A stretch of 64,000 nt of DNA from Edwardsiella hoshinae NBRC 105699 = ATCC 33379 (GTDB lineage Bacteria > Pseudomonadota > Gammaproteobacteria > Enterobacterales > Enterobacteriaceae), in contig NZ_BAUC01000019.1 in NCBI RefSeq assembly GCF_000474215.1, positions 1-64,000 on the forward strand. The letters are read 5' to 3'. The notes beneath the pieces were generated by a model. The model had not been told where the DNA came from. It searched no databases and saw only the letters and a list, made by a program, of their open reading frames with translations. The translations under genes and the position numbers were made by a program. Shown in pieces: positions 40,737 to 49,980 of this stretch. Position 1 is the stretch's first letter, and each line of letters begins with the position of its first letter.

Positions 40737-41717
40737 TTAGGCGTTATCGGCGGGGAAGATCACGCCGGTCTGGCGGCGGATCTCATCCAACAGGCGGGCG
40801 GTGCAGAGCGCTCGCGCGACGCCGGCATGGGCGATCCGTCCTTCGCGGATCAGGCGGGCGAAGTGCTGTGCCTCATACACCATGGTATTTTCACACTGCG
40901 ACACCCCGATCTCTTGCGCGACACCGCCGCGCGGTATCAGCGTTACCCGCTGGCATTGTGAGAGATGCTCGATCACCAGGCTGCCCTCTTCTCCTTGGAT
41001 TTCGCTGGGGAGTGCCGAATCGCTGACTTTGGAGTGGAATAGCAAGACCTCGATATCGGGATAGCTCATGACGACGTGACCGTGCGCATCGACACCTGAT
41101 GCCAACAGCGTCGCTCCGGCACTGACCCGCTGCGGCTCGCCAAAGAGCGCTACGCCGCTGGCCAGGCAGTAGAAGCCAATATCCATGATGGAGCCATTGG
41201 AGAACGCCGGGTTAAAGGTATTGGGATTCTCGCCCTTCAGATAGCGCGGGTAGCGCGAGGAGTACTGACAGTAGTTGAGAAATGCTTTGCGCAGGCGTCC
41301 CAGGCGCGGCAACGTGCGGCGTACCACCTCAAAATTGGGGAGATAGGCGGTTTTGAAAGCCTCGAACAGTACCACGCCGTGAGCGCGCGCGCAGTCGAAG
41401 GCTCGTTGTGCCTCGGCATAGTTCGACGCGAGGGGTTTCTCGCAGATGACATGCTTACCATGGCTCAGCATCAGTAAGGTCTGCGGGCTGTGTAGGGCGT
41501 TGGGGCTGGCGATGTAAACGGCGTCGACGTCGGCGCTACGCGCCAACGCTTCTAAGCTATCGAAGCAGTGCATCGTCCCGTAGTCGGCGGCGAAGGCGCT
41601 GGCCTGCTCTAGGCTGCGTGAATAGACGGCGCTGAGACGGTACTGGCCGCAAGACAGCGCGGCATCGACAAAGCGTCGGGTAATCCAGTTGGTTCCGATG
41701 ATGGCGAGGCGGATCAT
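40737..41717 (-). CDS. ygjR: Gfo/Idh/MocA family oxidoreductase YgjR
   Basis: The 326-residue protein has an N-terminal Rossmann fold (MIRLAIIGTNWITRRFVDAA), the dehydrogenase motif HVICEKPLASN around residues 90-100, and a C-terminal alpha/beta domain ending RRQTGVIFPAD, matching E. coli YgjR end to end. Substrate unknown. It is upstream of nothing obvious on its strand and lies 55 bases beyond ygjP's stop in the same direction. Confidence 0.9.
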   Translation of the reverse strand: MIRLAIIGTNWITRRFVDAALSCGQYRLSAVYSRSLEQASAFAADYGTMHCFDSLEALARSADVDAVYIASPNALHSPQTLLMLSHGKHVICEKPLASNYAEAQRAFDCARAHGVVLFEAFKTAYLPNFEVVRRTLPRLGRLRKAFLNYCQYSSRYPRYLKGENPNTFNPAFSNGSIMDIGFYCLASGVALFGEPQRVSAGATLLASGVDAHGHVVMSYPDIEVLLFHSKVSDSALPSEIQGEEGSLVIEHLSQCQRVTLIPRGGVAQEIGVSQCENTMVYEAQHFARLIREGRIAHAGVARALCTARLLDEIRRQTGVIFPADNA

Positions 41718-41772
41718 GGCAGTCTCCCTAAGGATAAAAATTATCCATCAGGCTAGCATATTCATTACGCGA

Positions 41773-42276
41773 TCAATATACGTCGCCCTCAACATCGAGG
41801 CAGGTGAGATAGAGGCGTGCGTCGAACTCTAACTGGTGGTAGTCCGGCTCCATATGGCAACAGAGACTGTAGAACGCCTTATCATGGTTTTTCTCGCGCA
41901 GATGGGCCAACTCATGTATCACGATCATGCGCAACAAGGGTTCGGGCGCTTGGCGGAACAGGCTAGCGATGCGGATCTCCGCCTTGGCCTTCAGGCGACT
42001 GCCTTGCACGCGAGAGACGGCGCTATGCAGTCCCAGCGCCTGCTGGATCACCTGAATGCGGCTATCGTACTGCACCCGGCTGAGGGGCGAGGCATTACGC
42101 AAATAACGGTTCTTGAGTGTCATGACATAGGCATACAGGGCACGATCGGTGGTGATGTCGTGACACTGGGGGTAACGTCGCCGCAGTGTCTGTGCCAGGC
42201 GGCGTTGCTCGATCAGGGTTCGCACCTGTGCCAACAGGGATTCCGGATAACCGGCAAGGTAACTCAGGGACGTCAT
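41773..42276 (-). CDS. ygjP: M48-like metallopeptidase/UTP pyrophosphatase YgjP
   Basis: The 167-residue protein has the HExxH-type motif in [18 protein letters not shown], with a third ligand segment nearby, as in the YgjP/WLM metallopeptidase-like family; E. coli YgjP has been reported to have UTP pyrophosphatase activity. The ATG at 42276 gives the family start and has GGAGGG upstream; the open frame to 42393 crosses into the divergent rlmG. It is divergent from rlmG, with a 22-base palindrome between. Confidence 0.88.
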   Translation of the reverse strand: MTSLSYLAGYPESLLAQVRTLIEQRRLAQTLRRRYPQCHDITTDRALYAYVMTLKNRYLRNASPLSRVQYDSRIQVIQQALGLHSAVSRVQGSRLKAKAEIRIASLFRQAPEPLLRMIVIHELAHLREKNHDKAFYSLCCHMEPDYHQLEFDARLYLTCLDVEGDVY

Positions 42277-42291
42277 TTGGCCCTCCTTCAG

Positions 42292-42313
42292 GTACAATAG
42301 TGGACTATTGTAC
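42292..42313. promoter_or_regulatory. Perfect palindrome between ygjP and rlmG
   Basis: GTACAATAGT and ACTATTGTAC are exact inverted repeats separated by GG, placed centrally between divergent ygjP and rlmG. TACAAT and its mirror could serve as -10 elements in either direction, so a dimeric regulator or overlapping promoters are possible. It is too short of T-runs to be a terminator. Confidence 0.5.
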
Positions 42314-42352
42314 TTGATGCCCGCCGTCGGCGGGCGATTTTGCGGAGGGGCG

Positions 42353-43510
42353 ATGAGCCAACTCGAATCCAGCGCCGGTTGTCCGGCCATCACCGACCTG
42401 ACGCTGGAGCGTTTTCCCCGTCAGTCAGACGATCCGTCCCTACAGGCTTGGGAGGCCGCGGACGAGTATCTACTGCAACAAGTCGAGCTGACCAAGGTGC
42501 AGGGGCGTCCGGTGATCATTTTCAACGATGCCTTCGGCGCATTAGCTTGCGCTTTGCATGCCTGGCGTCCCTATTCCGTGAGTGACTCCTATGTTAGCCA
42601 ATTGGCGACGCGTCATAACTTACAGCTTAATGGGTTGGACGAGACGGCGGTGACTCTGTTGGACAGCTTGAGCGCTTTGCCCGAGGCGCCGGGACTGGTC
42701 GTGATCAAGCTGCCCAAGATGCTGGCGTTGTTGGAGCAGCAACTGCACGCGTTACGCGCGGTAGTGCGCGCAGATACCCAGATCATCGCCGCGGCTAAAG
42801 CGCGTGATATCCATACCTCGACGCTACAGCTGTTTGAGTCGATCCTCGGGGATACCCATACCTCATTGGCCTGGAAGAAAGCGCGTCTGATCCATTGCCA
42901 GGTGGCGCCGCGTAACCCGGCACCGGCAGCGGCGACCACCGTCTGGCCGCTGGATGAGACCGACTATGTGATGCATAACTATGCAGGTGTGTTCTCCCGC
43001 ACTGGGTTAGATATCGGCGCGCGTTTTTTCCTGCAACATCTGCCGGATGATCTCGTGGGCGAGGTGGCCGATCTGGGGTGTGGTAATGGAGTACTGGGAT
43101 TGAGGGTATTGCAGGTTTGTCCGCAGACGCGGGTGCTGTTTGCCGATGAATCTTATATGGCGGTGGCCTCAGCCCGGCTCAATGTGCAACACAACCGGCC
43201 ACAGGATCTGGCGCGTAGCGAATTTTGGGTCGGCAATGGTTTAGCTGGACGTGAGGGCGGTTCGCTGGACGCGGTGCTATGTAATCCGCCGTTCCATCAG
43301 CAACACTCCATCACCGACCAGGTGGCTTGGGACATGTTCGTCGCGGCTCGACGTTGCCTGAAACGCAATGGGGTACTGTACATCGTCGGTAATCGTCATT
43401 TGGATTATTATCAGAAACTGCGCCGGTTGTTTGGCAACTGTATCACGCTGGGTATGAACCGTAAGTTCGTGGTACTCAAGGCTGTGAAGACGGCTAACTC
43501 GCCACGCTAG
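42353..43510 (+). CDS. rlmG: 23S rRNA (guanine(1835)-N(2))-methyltransferase RlmG
   Basis: RlmG methylates N2 of G1835 in protein-free 23S rRNA. The 385-residue protein has the degenerate N-terminal methyltransferase-like domain ([13 protein letters not shown]) and a catalytic C-terminal domain with SAM motif [13 protein letters not shown] and the NPPF motif in [12 protein letters not shown]. The ATG at 42353 has GGAGGGG upstream and gives the family start; the frame extends to 42308. Confidence 0.94.
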   Translation: MSQLESSAGCPAITDLTLERFPRQSDDPSLQAWEAADEYLLQQVELTKVQGRPVIIFNDAFGALACALHAWRPYSVSDSYVSQLATRHNLQLNGLDETAVTLLDSLSALPEAPGLVVIKLPKMLALLEQQLHALRAVVRADTQIIAAAKARDIHTSTLQLFESILGDTHTSLAWKKARLIHCQVAPRNPAPAAATTVWPLDETDYVMHNYAGVFSRTGLDIGARFFLQHLPDDLVGEVADLGCGNGVLGLRVLQVCPQTRVLFADESYMAVASARLNVQHNRPQDLARSEFWVGNGLAGREGGSLDAVLCNPPFHQQHSITDQVAWDMFVAARRCLKRNGVLYIVGNRHLDYYQKLRRLFGNCITLGMNRKFVVLKAVKTANSPR

Positions 43511-43671
43511 ATTGAATATATAGTCGTTTTTCGAGCATGATTATTGGTTATGGCGTATTTTTACGCTATGCTGCGTAGCGGCGCTATTGGCCTATCGTAG
43601 CCATTCATTTTCCTCCTTTACGCTGGCGCGTTAGCCGTTCGGCGTGGGGAGGACACGAAAAGGACTTTTTC

Positions 43672-44832
43672 ATGGATCGTAGAACGCTACTCAAGTCTTC
43701 CGCCGCCCTGTTCGGGGCCCTGTCGTTATCCGGCCCGCTCGGTCTCGCCCGGGCGCAGGCGGAGCCCGTTCATCCGCGCGTGGCGCCGGATGCCGCCCAC
43801 CCATTGGCATTGAACTTCAATGAGAATGCGTTGGGCATGTCACCACTGGCGCAGCAGGCTATCGTGGCGGCCTTGCCTGCTGCCTTTCGTTACCCCGATG
43901 CGGCACGCGAGGCGTTGATCGCCGCGTTGGCCGAGAGGTGGACGCTGACACCGGAACATATTTCCCTAGGAAATGGTTCTTCTGAGTGCATTCAGGCCGT
44001 CTTGCAGTCTCAGGCGATCGCGGCGCAGCGCCAGGGGAAAGCGGTGCAATTGGTGGTGCCTGATCCCACCTTTAATTACGCCGAACTGTATCTGCGCCCG
44101 TTAGGCGTCGAGGTGGTCAAGGTTCCCTTGGATGCACAGCTGGCTTTCCCGTTGGTGGAGATGCAACGCCGTACGCGGGCCTTTAAGGGGGTGTCGTTGG
44201 TGTATCTGTGTAATCCGAATAACCCCACGGCGACCATCACGCCAGCCGATCAGTTGGCGGCCTGGATCAGCCAAGCGCCACCAGATACGTTCTTCGTCAT
44301 CGATGAGGCCTATGCCGAATTCGTGAGCGATCCGGCATTTCGCAGCGCCATCGAATTGGTGCAGGCGGGGCATGAGAATCTATTGGTGACGCGCACTTTC
44401 TCCAAGTTGTATGCCCTAGCGGGGCTACGGGTTGGCTATGGCGTAGCGCAGCCGGGGGTAGCGGCACAGAGCGAAGCGCTGATGTCGCTGGATAACACCA
44501 ACACCGCCGGGGCTGTCGCCGCGTTGGCCTCACTACAGGATCGGGACTTTGTGGAGCAGAGCCGTAAGAATACCGATCTTGCCCGCCAGATCGTCTGCAC
44601 GGCGTTGGATGAGTTACAACTGGCATATCTGCCGTCGCAGGCAAACTTTGTTTTTCATCGGGTGACGGGAGACGTCGCGGATTACCAGGCTCGCATGAAG
44701 CAGCATCACATCCTGGTCGGCCGTCCTTTCCCACCGTTAACGAACTGGAATCGCCTGACCTTGGGGACGCCGCAGGAGATGCAGTTGTTTGTCACGCAAC
44801 TGCATGCCTTCCGTCGCCAAGGTTGGGTCTAA
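43672..44832 (+). CDS. Tat-exported class I/II PLP-dependent aminotransferase
   Basis: A 386-residue HisC-like aminotransferase. Residues 1-30 form a Tat signal: RRTLLK then a hydrophobic stretch AALFGALSLSGPLGLARA ending AQA. The mature part has the fold-type I features LNFNENALGMSP, LGNGSSECIQAVL, YLCNPNNPTATI, FFVIDEAYAEF and the PLP lysine in TRTFSKLYALAGLRVGY. A cofactor-containing enzyme exported folded to the periplasm fits the Tat route. Substrate unknown; it is unlikely to be the histidine-pathway enzyme, which is cytoplasmic. Confidence 0.85.
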   Translation: MDRRTLLKSSAALFGALSLSGPLGLARAQAEPVHPRVAPDAAHPLALNFNENALGMSPLAQQAIVAALPAAFRYPDAAREALIAALAERWTLTPEHISLGNGSSECIQAVLQSQAIAAQRQGKAVQLVVPDPTFNYAELYLRPLGVEVVKVPLDAQLAFPLVEMQRRTRAFKGVSLVYLCNPNNPTATITPADQLAAWISQAPPDTFFVIDEAYAEFVSDPAFRSAIELVQAGHENLLVTRTFSKLYALAGLRVGYGVAQPGVAAQSEALMSLDNTNTAGAVAALASLQDRDFVEQSRKNTDLARQIVCTALDELQLAYLPSQANFVFHRVTGDVADYQARMKQHHILVGRPFPPLTNWNRLTLGTPQEMQLFVTQLHAFRRQGWV

Positions 44833-44842
44833 GCGTTATCGT

Positions 44843-46207
44843 CTACCAGTGGAGTATGACCTGGAAGCCGCCTCCCGGGGCGTGGGCAAATTGGACTCGC
44901 ATACCATGCAGGGTCGCGATCTGGCGCACGATGGACAGCCCCAGCCCGCTACCGGTTTTTTCCTGACCGGGAGGGCGGTAGAAGCGCTCGCCTAGGCGTT
45001 GTAACACTTCGTCGTCGACACCGCTACCGTTGTCGGTCACCTGGAGGCTGCGGCCATCCAAGCGCAAGGTGACCTGGCTACCCGCCGGGCTGTAGCGGAT
45101 CGCGTTATCCAGCAGATTACGCAGCAGCAGGGAGAATAATAGCGGTTGGATTTGGCGGCTGACGTTGGGGTCCTCGACGTTGAGAGCCAAGGTGACGCCC
45201 GCGGTATGCGCTTTGGTATCCATCTCGATGACCGCCTCTTGCAGCATTTCGACCAAGGGGCGCGACTGCACATCTTCGAGTTGCGCCAGTGAATCCAGAC
45301 GTGACAGGGTTAGCAGTTGGTCCACCAAACGCGTCGCGCGATCGATCCCCTGTTCTAACTGGCTGAGCGCGCGTTGGCGTAACGCGGTGTCATCCTGTGC
45401 CAACTGTACTACCTCGGCTTGAACCCGTAACGCCGCCAGCGGCGTGCGTAGCTCATGGGCTGCGTCGGAAGTAAAGCGGCGTTCGCGTACCATCTGGGCG
45501 GTAGTACGCGAGAAGAGGGTATTGAGCGATTCGACGACCGGCCACACTTCACTGGGAATGGCACCTCGCGCCAAGGGGGCGGCGTCGTCGGGGCGGCGGC
45601 GGCTAAGGGTTGCCGCCAGACGGTGCAGCGGCGCCAGCCCACGGCTGATGATGATCAGCAATAGGATCACCATGATCGGTAGCGCCACCATCCAGGGTAC
45701 CATTTGGGCCGCGACGATGCTCAGCGCCATATCGTCGCGGTAGTCCCACTCTTGGCCGACCAGGATGCGGTAGCGGCCGTCCGGGGTGGTCAGCCACAGC
45801 AAGCGCCAGCTGTCATCGTCGTTGTTGAGATAACCGTCGGTGAAACCATCGCGCCGGTAGCTATAGATCAGATTATCGCCGTTATCGCCATCGTTGAGCA
45901 GCATATGTCCATCGGCGCTGAAGATGGCGAAAGCCAGTGCGTCGTTATCTTGCTCACCCCGGTGTTTACGCAGGAGATCATGGCTTTGCGGTAGTTGGAG
46001 CGGTGACTTTAACTGGCTGAGATCGAAGGCCAACAGGCGTTTGGCAAACAGCATCTGCTGGGTGTCGAACAACTCATTCAAGGCTGAGCGCGTCTGATAC
46101 CAAGCCAAGCCGCTGGCGCTACTCCATACCAGTAGTACCAGAATGAGAAAACCGCCAGTGAGGCGGGCGCGCAGACTATGCGCCAGACGATGCGGCAGAT
46201 GCGGCAT
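44843..46207 (-). CDS. qseC: Sensor histidine kinase QseC
   Basis: QseC is the inner-membrane sensor of the QseBC system, linked to quorum/adrenergic signals and crosstalk with PmrAB. The 454-residue protein has two membrane segments (about 17-36 and 167-188), the periplasmic sensor with ALAFAIFSADGHMLLNDGDNG in part, a HAMP-like linker, the HisKA motif SDAAHELRTPLAAL and the ATPase boxes NLLDNAIRYSP, DNGSGVDDE and GSGLGLSIV. It overlaps the qseB stop by one base. Confidence 0.94.
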   Translation of the reverse strand: MPHLPHRLAHSLRARLTGGFLILVLLVWSSASGLAWYQTRSALNELFDTQQMLFAKRLLAFDLSQLKSPLQLPQSHDLLRKHRGEQDNDALAFAIFSADGHMLLNDGDNGDNLIYSYRRDGFTDGYLNNDDDSWRLLWLTTPDGRYRILVGQEWDYRDDMALSIVAAQMVPWMVALPIMVILLLIIISRGLAPLHRLAATLSRRRPDDAAPLARGAIPSEVWPVVESLNTLFSRTTAQMVRERRFTSDAAHELRTPLAALRVQAEVVQLAQDDTALRQRALSQLEQGIDRATRLVDQLLTLSRLDSLAQLEDVQSRPLVEMLQEAVIEMDTKAHTAGVTLALNVEDPNVSRQIQPLLFSLLLRNLLDNAIRYSPAGSQVTLRLDGRSLQVTDNGSGVDDEVLQRLGERFYRPPGQEKTGSGLGLSIVRQIATLHGMRVQFAHAPGGGFQVILHW

Positions 46208-46866
46208 CAGGCGTCTCCCAGAGTATAACCAACACCGTGTACGGTGCGAATGAACGCGCTGCCCAGCTTACGCCGCAGGTGGTGGATGTGCACCTCAACC
46301 GCGTTACTGGAGACATCGCCTTCCCAGTTGTAGAGCTTCTCCTCGATCAGGCTGCGCGGCAACACGCGTCCGGCGTTACGTAGCAGCAGCTCCAGCAAGG
46401 CAAACTCTTTCGGCTTCAAGAGTAATGGGGCGCCATCCAGGGTGGCAGTAAGGCTCAGCGGATCGAGGGTAACCGCGCCGTGGCTGAGTTGAGTCTGGGT
46501 TTGTCCATGGTTGCGTCGTATCAACGCCTGTAGCCGGGCGGCGACTTCGATCAGCGCAAAGGGTTTGCACAGATAGTCATCCGCACCTTGCTGTAGCCCG
46601 GTAACCCGTTGCTCTAGCGCGTCGCGGGCGGTGAGGATCAGTACGGGTTCGGCGTGTCCCGCTTCGCGCCAGCGGCGTAGGATTTCCAATCCATCGATCC
46701 CAGGTAGGCTGAGATCCAGGATCACGGCATCGTAGGGCGCGGCATCTAATGCCGCCAATCCTTGGTGACCGTCACTGAACCAATCCAGGGTAAAGCCCAT
46801 TTTGCTGAGGCCGGCTTTGATGCCATCGCCGATTAAACGATCATCTTCGATTAACAATACGCGCAT
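46207..46866 (-). CDS. qseB: Response regulator QseB
   Basis: An OmpR-family regulator of 219 residues: receiver with the phosphoacceptor Asp in [14 protein letters not shown] (Asp51), the conserved LTARDAL and CKPF, and a C-terminal winged helix ([21 protein letters not shown] in part; [11 protein letters not shown]). I use the ATG at 46866; an adjacent in-frame ATG at 46869 is equally possible. It is the first gene of qseBC and divergent from ygiW, with a PmrA-like direct repeat in the gap. Confidence 0.95.
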   Translation of the reverse strand: MRVLLIEDDRLIGDGIKAGLSKMGFTLDWFSDGHQGLAALDAAPYDAVILDLSLPGIDGLEILRRWREAGHAEPVLILTARDALEQRVTGLQQGADDYLCKPFALIEVAARLQALIRRNHGQTQTQLSHGAVTLDPLSLTATLDGAPLLLKPKEFALLELLLRNAGRVLPRSLIEEKLYNWEGDVSSNAVEVHIHHLRRKLGSAFIRTVHGVGYTLGDA

Positions 46867-46991
46867 CATGCTATCTTCGTTTGGGTTATTGCGCCCGATT
46901 TAACCGTGTGGCAAGCCTTTTGTACAGCGTTACGATGGGTGATATGCAGCATAGTGGCCGTTATTGGCGTAATCGAGCGTTAAAATTAACA

Positions 46992-47008
46992 CTTAAGATC
47001 TTGTTAAG
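46992..47008. promoter_or_regulatory. QseB/PmrA-like box between qseB and ygiW
   Basis: CTTAAGATCTTGTTAAG holds two TTAA half-sites with an 11-base period, like the PmrA box of Salmonella (CTTAA repeated every 11 bases). Further TTAA strings precede it at 46980 and 46986. QseB is known to act at the ygiW-qseBC region in E. coli. Confidence 0.55.
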
Positions 47009-47081
47009 GACTGTTTGGTGTAATGCACACATCGGCAGTCGGCGAGGCTGCTTTCTGAATTCCATCACGGGAGTATCACGA

Positions 47082-47486
47082 ATGAAAAAAAGCGCAGTGA
47101 TTTTTGCTGTTCTGGCCCTGTGCAGCGCACCGGTTCTGGCTCAGACTCAGACGGGGGGATTCTCCGGTCCGGGCGCGGCGCAACAGGTCCAGACTACGCA
47201 GCAAGGCGGTTTTGTTGGCGGCCAGCAGGCGGTCACCACTATCGCTAAGGCGAAAGAGATGAGCGACAATAGCTGGGTAACCCTCCAGGGGCATATCGAA
47301 CAGCGTGTACGCGGCGATCATTACACCTTCCGCGATGCGAGTGGCACGATCGAAGTCGAGATCGACCACAAGTACTGGAATGGTCAGACCATCACTCCGC
47401 AAGATAAAGTCGAGATCCAAGGTGAAGTCGATAAAGACTGGAGCACCACTAAGATCGATGTGAAACGTCTGCATAAGATGAATTGA
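47082..47486 (+). CDS. ygiW: Periplasmic OB-fold stress protein YgiW (VisP)
   Basis: YgiW/VisP is a small periplasmic BOF-family protein that binds peptidoglycan in Salmonella and is part of the QseBC regulon. The 134-residue product has a signal peptide MKKSAVIFAVLALCSAPVLA (cleavage before Gln21) and an OB-fold core WVTLQGHIEQRVRGDHYTF, EVEIDHKYWNG and VEIQGEVDKDW. The ATG at 47082 is chosen for the signal peptide; the frame reaches 46881. A strong terminator follows. Confidence 0.93.
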   Translation: MKKSAVIFAVLALCSAPVLAQTQTGGFSGPGAAQQVQTTQQGGFVGGQQAVTTIAKAKEMSDNSWVTLQGHIEQRVRGDHYTFRDASGTIEVEIDHKYWNGQTITPQDKVEIQGEVDKDWSTTKIDVKRLHKMN

Positions 47487-47510
47487 TCGATTCGCTCAGC
47501 CCGACTGCTT

Positions 47511-47541
47511 ACGGCACTGTCCAACGGACAGTGCCGTTTTT
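47511..47541 (+). terminator. Terminator after ygiW
   Basis: ACGGCACTGTCC pairs perfectly with GGACAGTGCCGT around AAC, then TTTT. It also separates ygiW from the convergent pflF. Confidence 0.9.
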
Positions 47542-47543
47542 CA

Positions 47544-49976
47544 TTACAGTTGGTGTTCAGTACGAGCGATGATGTCGTCCTGGGTATCCGGCGACAGTGC
47601 GGTGAAGAAGGCCGAATAGCCGGCGACACGTACCACCAGATCACGGTGGCGCTCCGGGTGAGCCTTGGCATCCAGCAGCGTCTCGCGTGAGACGATGTTG
47701 TATTGCACATGCCAGCCTTGGTGTACCTCGAAGAAAGTGCGCAGCAGTTGTATCAGTTTTTGGCGGTCGCGCTCACTCTCCAGCGTGGCGGGGTTCAGTT
47801 TCTGATTAAGCAGTACCCCTCCGAGGATGGCGGCGGTTGGTAGTTTAGCGACCGATCCCATCACCGCTGTCGGCCCGAGACGGTCGCTGCCGGAGGCCGG
47901 GCTGGCGCCTTCGGCCAGTGGCGTGTGCGCCTTGCGGCCATCCGGGGTAGCCAGGGTGGCCGCTCCGAAAGGGACGTTGGCCGAGATGGAGGAGGTGCCC
48001 GCGTAGTAGCCCCCGCCGATCGGTCCCCGACCGTGGCGAGGGTTATGGTAATGAGACAACTCGTCGATGTAGTAGCCATAGGCCTGTGCCAGTAAGGCGT
48101 CTACGCGATCGTCATCGTTGCCATATTTCGGCGCACCGTTGAGTAAGCGCTGGCGTAGCTGTTCATGCTGCGAGCCGTTAAAGTCTTCAGCCAGCGCCCG
48201 TGCCAGCGCTTGTTGGCTGACGCGTCCCTGTTCAAACACCAGCGTCTTCACCGCTGCCAGGCTGTTACCCAGATTAGCGATACCGACCTGAAGGCCTGAG
48301 ACCCAATCATAGTGGGCCCCGCCTTGTTTGATGCTTTTGGCGCGCTCAATGCAGTCATCCACCAAAGCGCTGCATAAGATGTCGTGCGCATTCTCTTCCA
48401 GTACCGTATCTACCACGTATTCGATCTCGATGGACTTGCGTGTGTAGTAGCGGATCTGGCGCTCCCAGGCGGCCATGACTTGGGCGAAGTCGGCGAAGTT
48501 CCCTTGTGACAGCGCCTGCGGCTGCGCCAGGAAAACTTGACCGCTGGTGGCGTCTTTGCCGTTGTCGAGTGCCGCCAGCAGGACGCGGGCGAAGTTGATA
48601 AAACTCATTCCGGTACAGCGGTAGCCCCACTTCCCAGCAACGGCGGTTTCGATGCAGCCGATGGCAGCATACTGGTAGGCATCCTGTGGCGCGACGCCCA
48701 GATCGATAAAGGCGGGGATGACGATCTCATCGTTATTGAAGGCCGGCATACCGAAGCCGCAGCGGATCACCTGGGTGCAGGCATCGAGGAAGTCGTCGCT
48801 GATCCCGGCATGGTAGCGCACGCTCAAGTTAGGCTGGGTGGAGCGTAGGCGTCCGCAGGACTCCAGAATGGCATAGGAGAGCGGGTTAACCGCGTCCTGG
48901 GGGACGCCGTCGACCAAATTTTGTCCACCGATGGTGACGTTCTGGTACAGCGGGCTGCCGGCGGAGGCCTTGGAGTGGCTACCGGAGCGTATTTTGTTAA
49001 CCTCCAGCAGCTTCAGCCAGCAGCTTTGTAGAAGCTCGATGGCCTGTTCGCGATCGAGGCTATGCTCCAGCTCGACCTCGCGGCGATACCAGGGATAGAG
49101 GTACTGATCCATTCGGCCAAAGGAGACGGAGTGGCCGTTGGACTCGATCTGCAACAGTAATTGAATGAAATAGCATAGTTGTAGCGCTTGCCAGAAAGTT
49201 TGCGGTGGCTGCTGGGCGATGTGTTCACAGTTGGTGGCGATAGTATGCAGTTCGGCGCGCCGGCTCTGCCGTTGCTCGTCGGCGGCCATGCGCCGCGCTA
49301 GGGCAGCGAAACGTAGGCAGTGTTCACTGACCGCCACCAGGGTGATGTCGATCGCCTTGAGGAACTGCTCACCGTGCAGATCGTCGAGCTGCGTCAGGTT
49401 GATACGGCGTCGGCGTGCGGCGACCCGCGCGCGCAACCCCGCAATCCCCAGCGTCAACAGTAAGGGATAGTTGACGGCCAAATGCGCGTCGCCGGAGGTC
49501 ATGTTGCCTTCCGCCTTGATGATCCCGCTGGCGAGTAGCGCCTTCTGCTCGTCGGTGAACATGCCGTAGCAGCGATCCTGCACAGTTTGCCCGCGCCACC
49601 AGGGACAGAGACGGTGTAACACGGCTTTATCCTGCTCGCTGACGTTGAACCTGGCCCCGGGACGATCGGCCAGCTCATCAATCTCTTGTTCGATCCAACT
49701 GACAGTGTATTCCGGGAAGATCGGTGCGGCGCGCACGCGGCTGGCTTGATTGCCGACGATCAGTTCGTCGTGATCGATCCAGATAGTTCGGCGGGCCAGG
49801 TGCTCCGCCAGCGCCAAGGCGCGTCGCACTGGGAGCGGTTTGTCCAGATGACGCTGGTAGGCCTCGGTATAGTGTTGGGCTCGCTCGGTACAGATGGACG
49901 GCGTGGCGATGTGGATCAGGGCGGCTTTATGCGCCCGGATGCGTGCGCTCAGAGTAGTCAGGTGCAGAGTGGTCAT
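47544..49976 (-). CDS. pflF: Glycyl-radical enzyme PflF (YbiW)
   Basis: The 810-residue protein has exactly the length of E. coli YbiW/PflF and matches it throughout, including ERAQHYTEAYQRHLDKP, GRMDQYLYPWYRREVE, the active-site region AIGCIETAVAGKWGYR with catalytic Cys, and the C-terminal glycyl-radical loop VVRVAGYSAFFTALSP. It lacks proof of pyruvate formate-lyase activity; family members use diverse substrates. It is four bases from its activase pflE, an operon for anaerobic metabolism. Confidence 0.9.
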   Translation of the reverse strand: MTTLHLTTLSARIRAHKAALIHIATPSICTERAQHYTEAYQRHLDKPLPVRRALALAEHLARRTIWIDHDELIVGNQASRVRAAPIFPEYTVSWIEQEIDELADRPGARFNVSEQDKAVLHRLCPWWRGQTVQDRCYGMFTDEQKALLASGIIKAEGNMTSGDAHLAVNYPLLLTLGIAGLRARVAARRRRINLTQLDDLHGEQFLKAIDITLVAVSEHCLRFAALARRMAADEQRQSRRAELHTIATNCEHIAQQPPQTFWQALQLCYFIQLLLQIESNGHSVSFGRMDQYLYPWYRREVELEHSLDREQAIELLQSCWLKLLEVNKIRSGSHSKASAGSPLYQNVTIGGQNLVDGVPQDAVNPLSYAILESCGRLRSTQPNLSVRYHAGISDDFLDACTQVIRCGFGMPAFNNDEIVIPAFIDLGVAPQDAYQYAAIGCIETAVAGKWGYRCTGMSFINFARVLLAALDNGKDATSGQVFLAQPQALSQGNFADFAQVMAAWERQIRYYTRKSIEIEYVVDTVLEENAHDILCSALVDDCIERAKSIKQGGAHYDWVSGLQVGIANLGNSLAAVKTLVFEQGRVSQQALARALAEDFNGSQHEQLRQRLLNGAPKYGNDDDRVDALLAQAYGYYIDELSHYHNPRHGRGPIGGGYYAGTSSISANVPFGAATLATPDGRKAHTPLAEGASPASGSDRLGPTAVMGSVAKLPTAAILGGVLLNQKLNPATLESERDRQKLIQLLRTFFEVHQGWHVQYNIVSRETLLDAKAHPERHRDLVVRVAGYSAFFTALSPDTQDDIIARTEHQL

Positions 49977-49980
49977 GATG

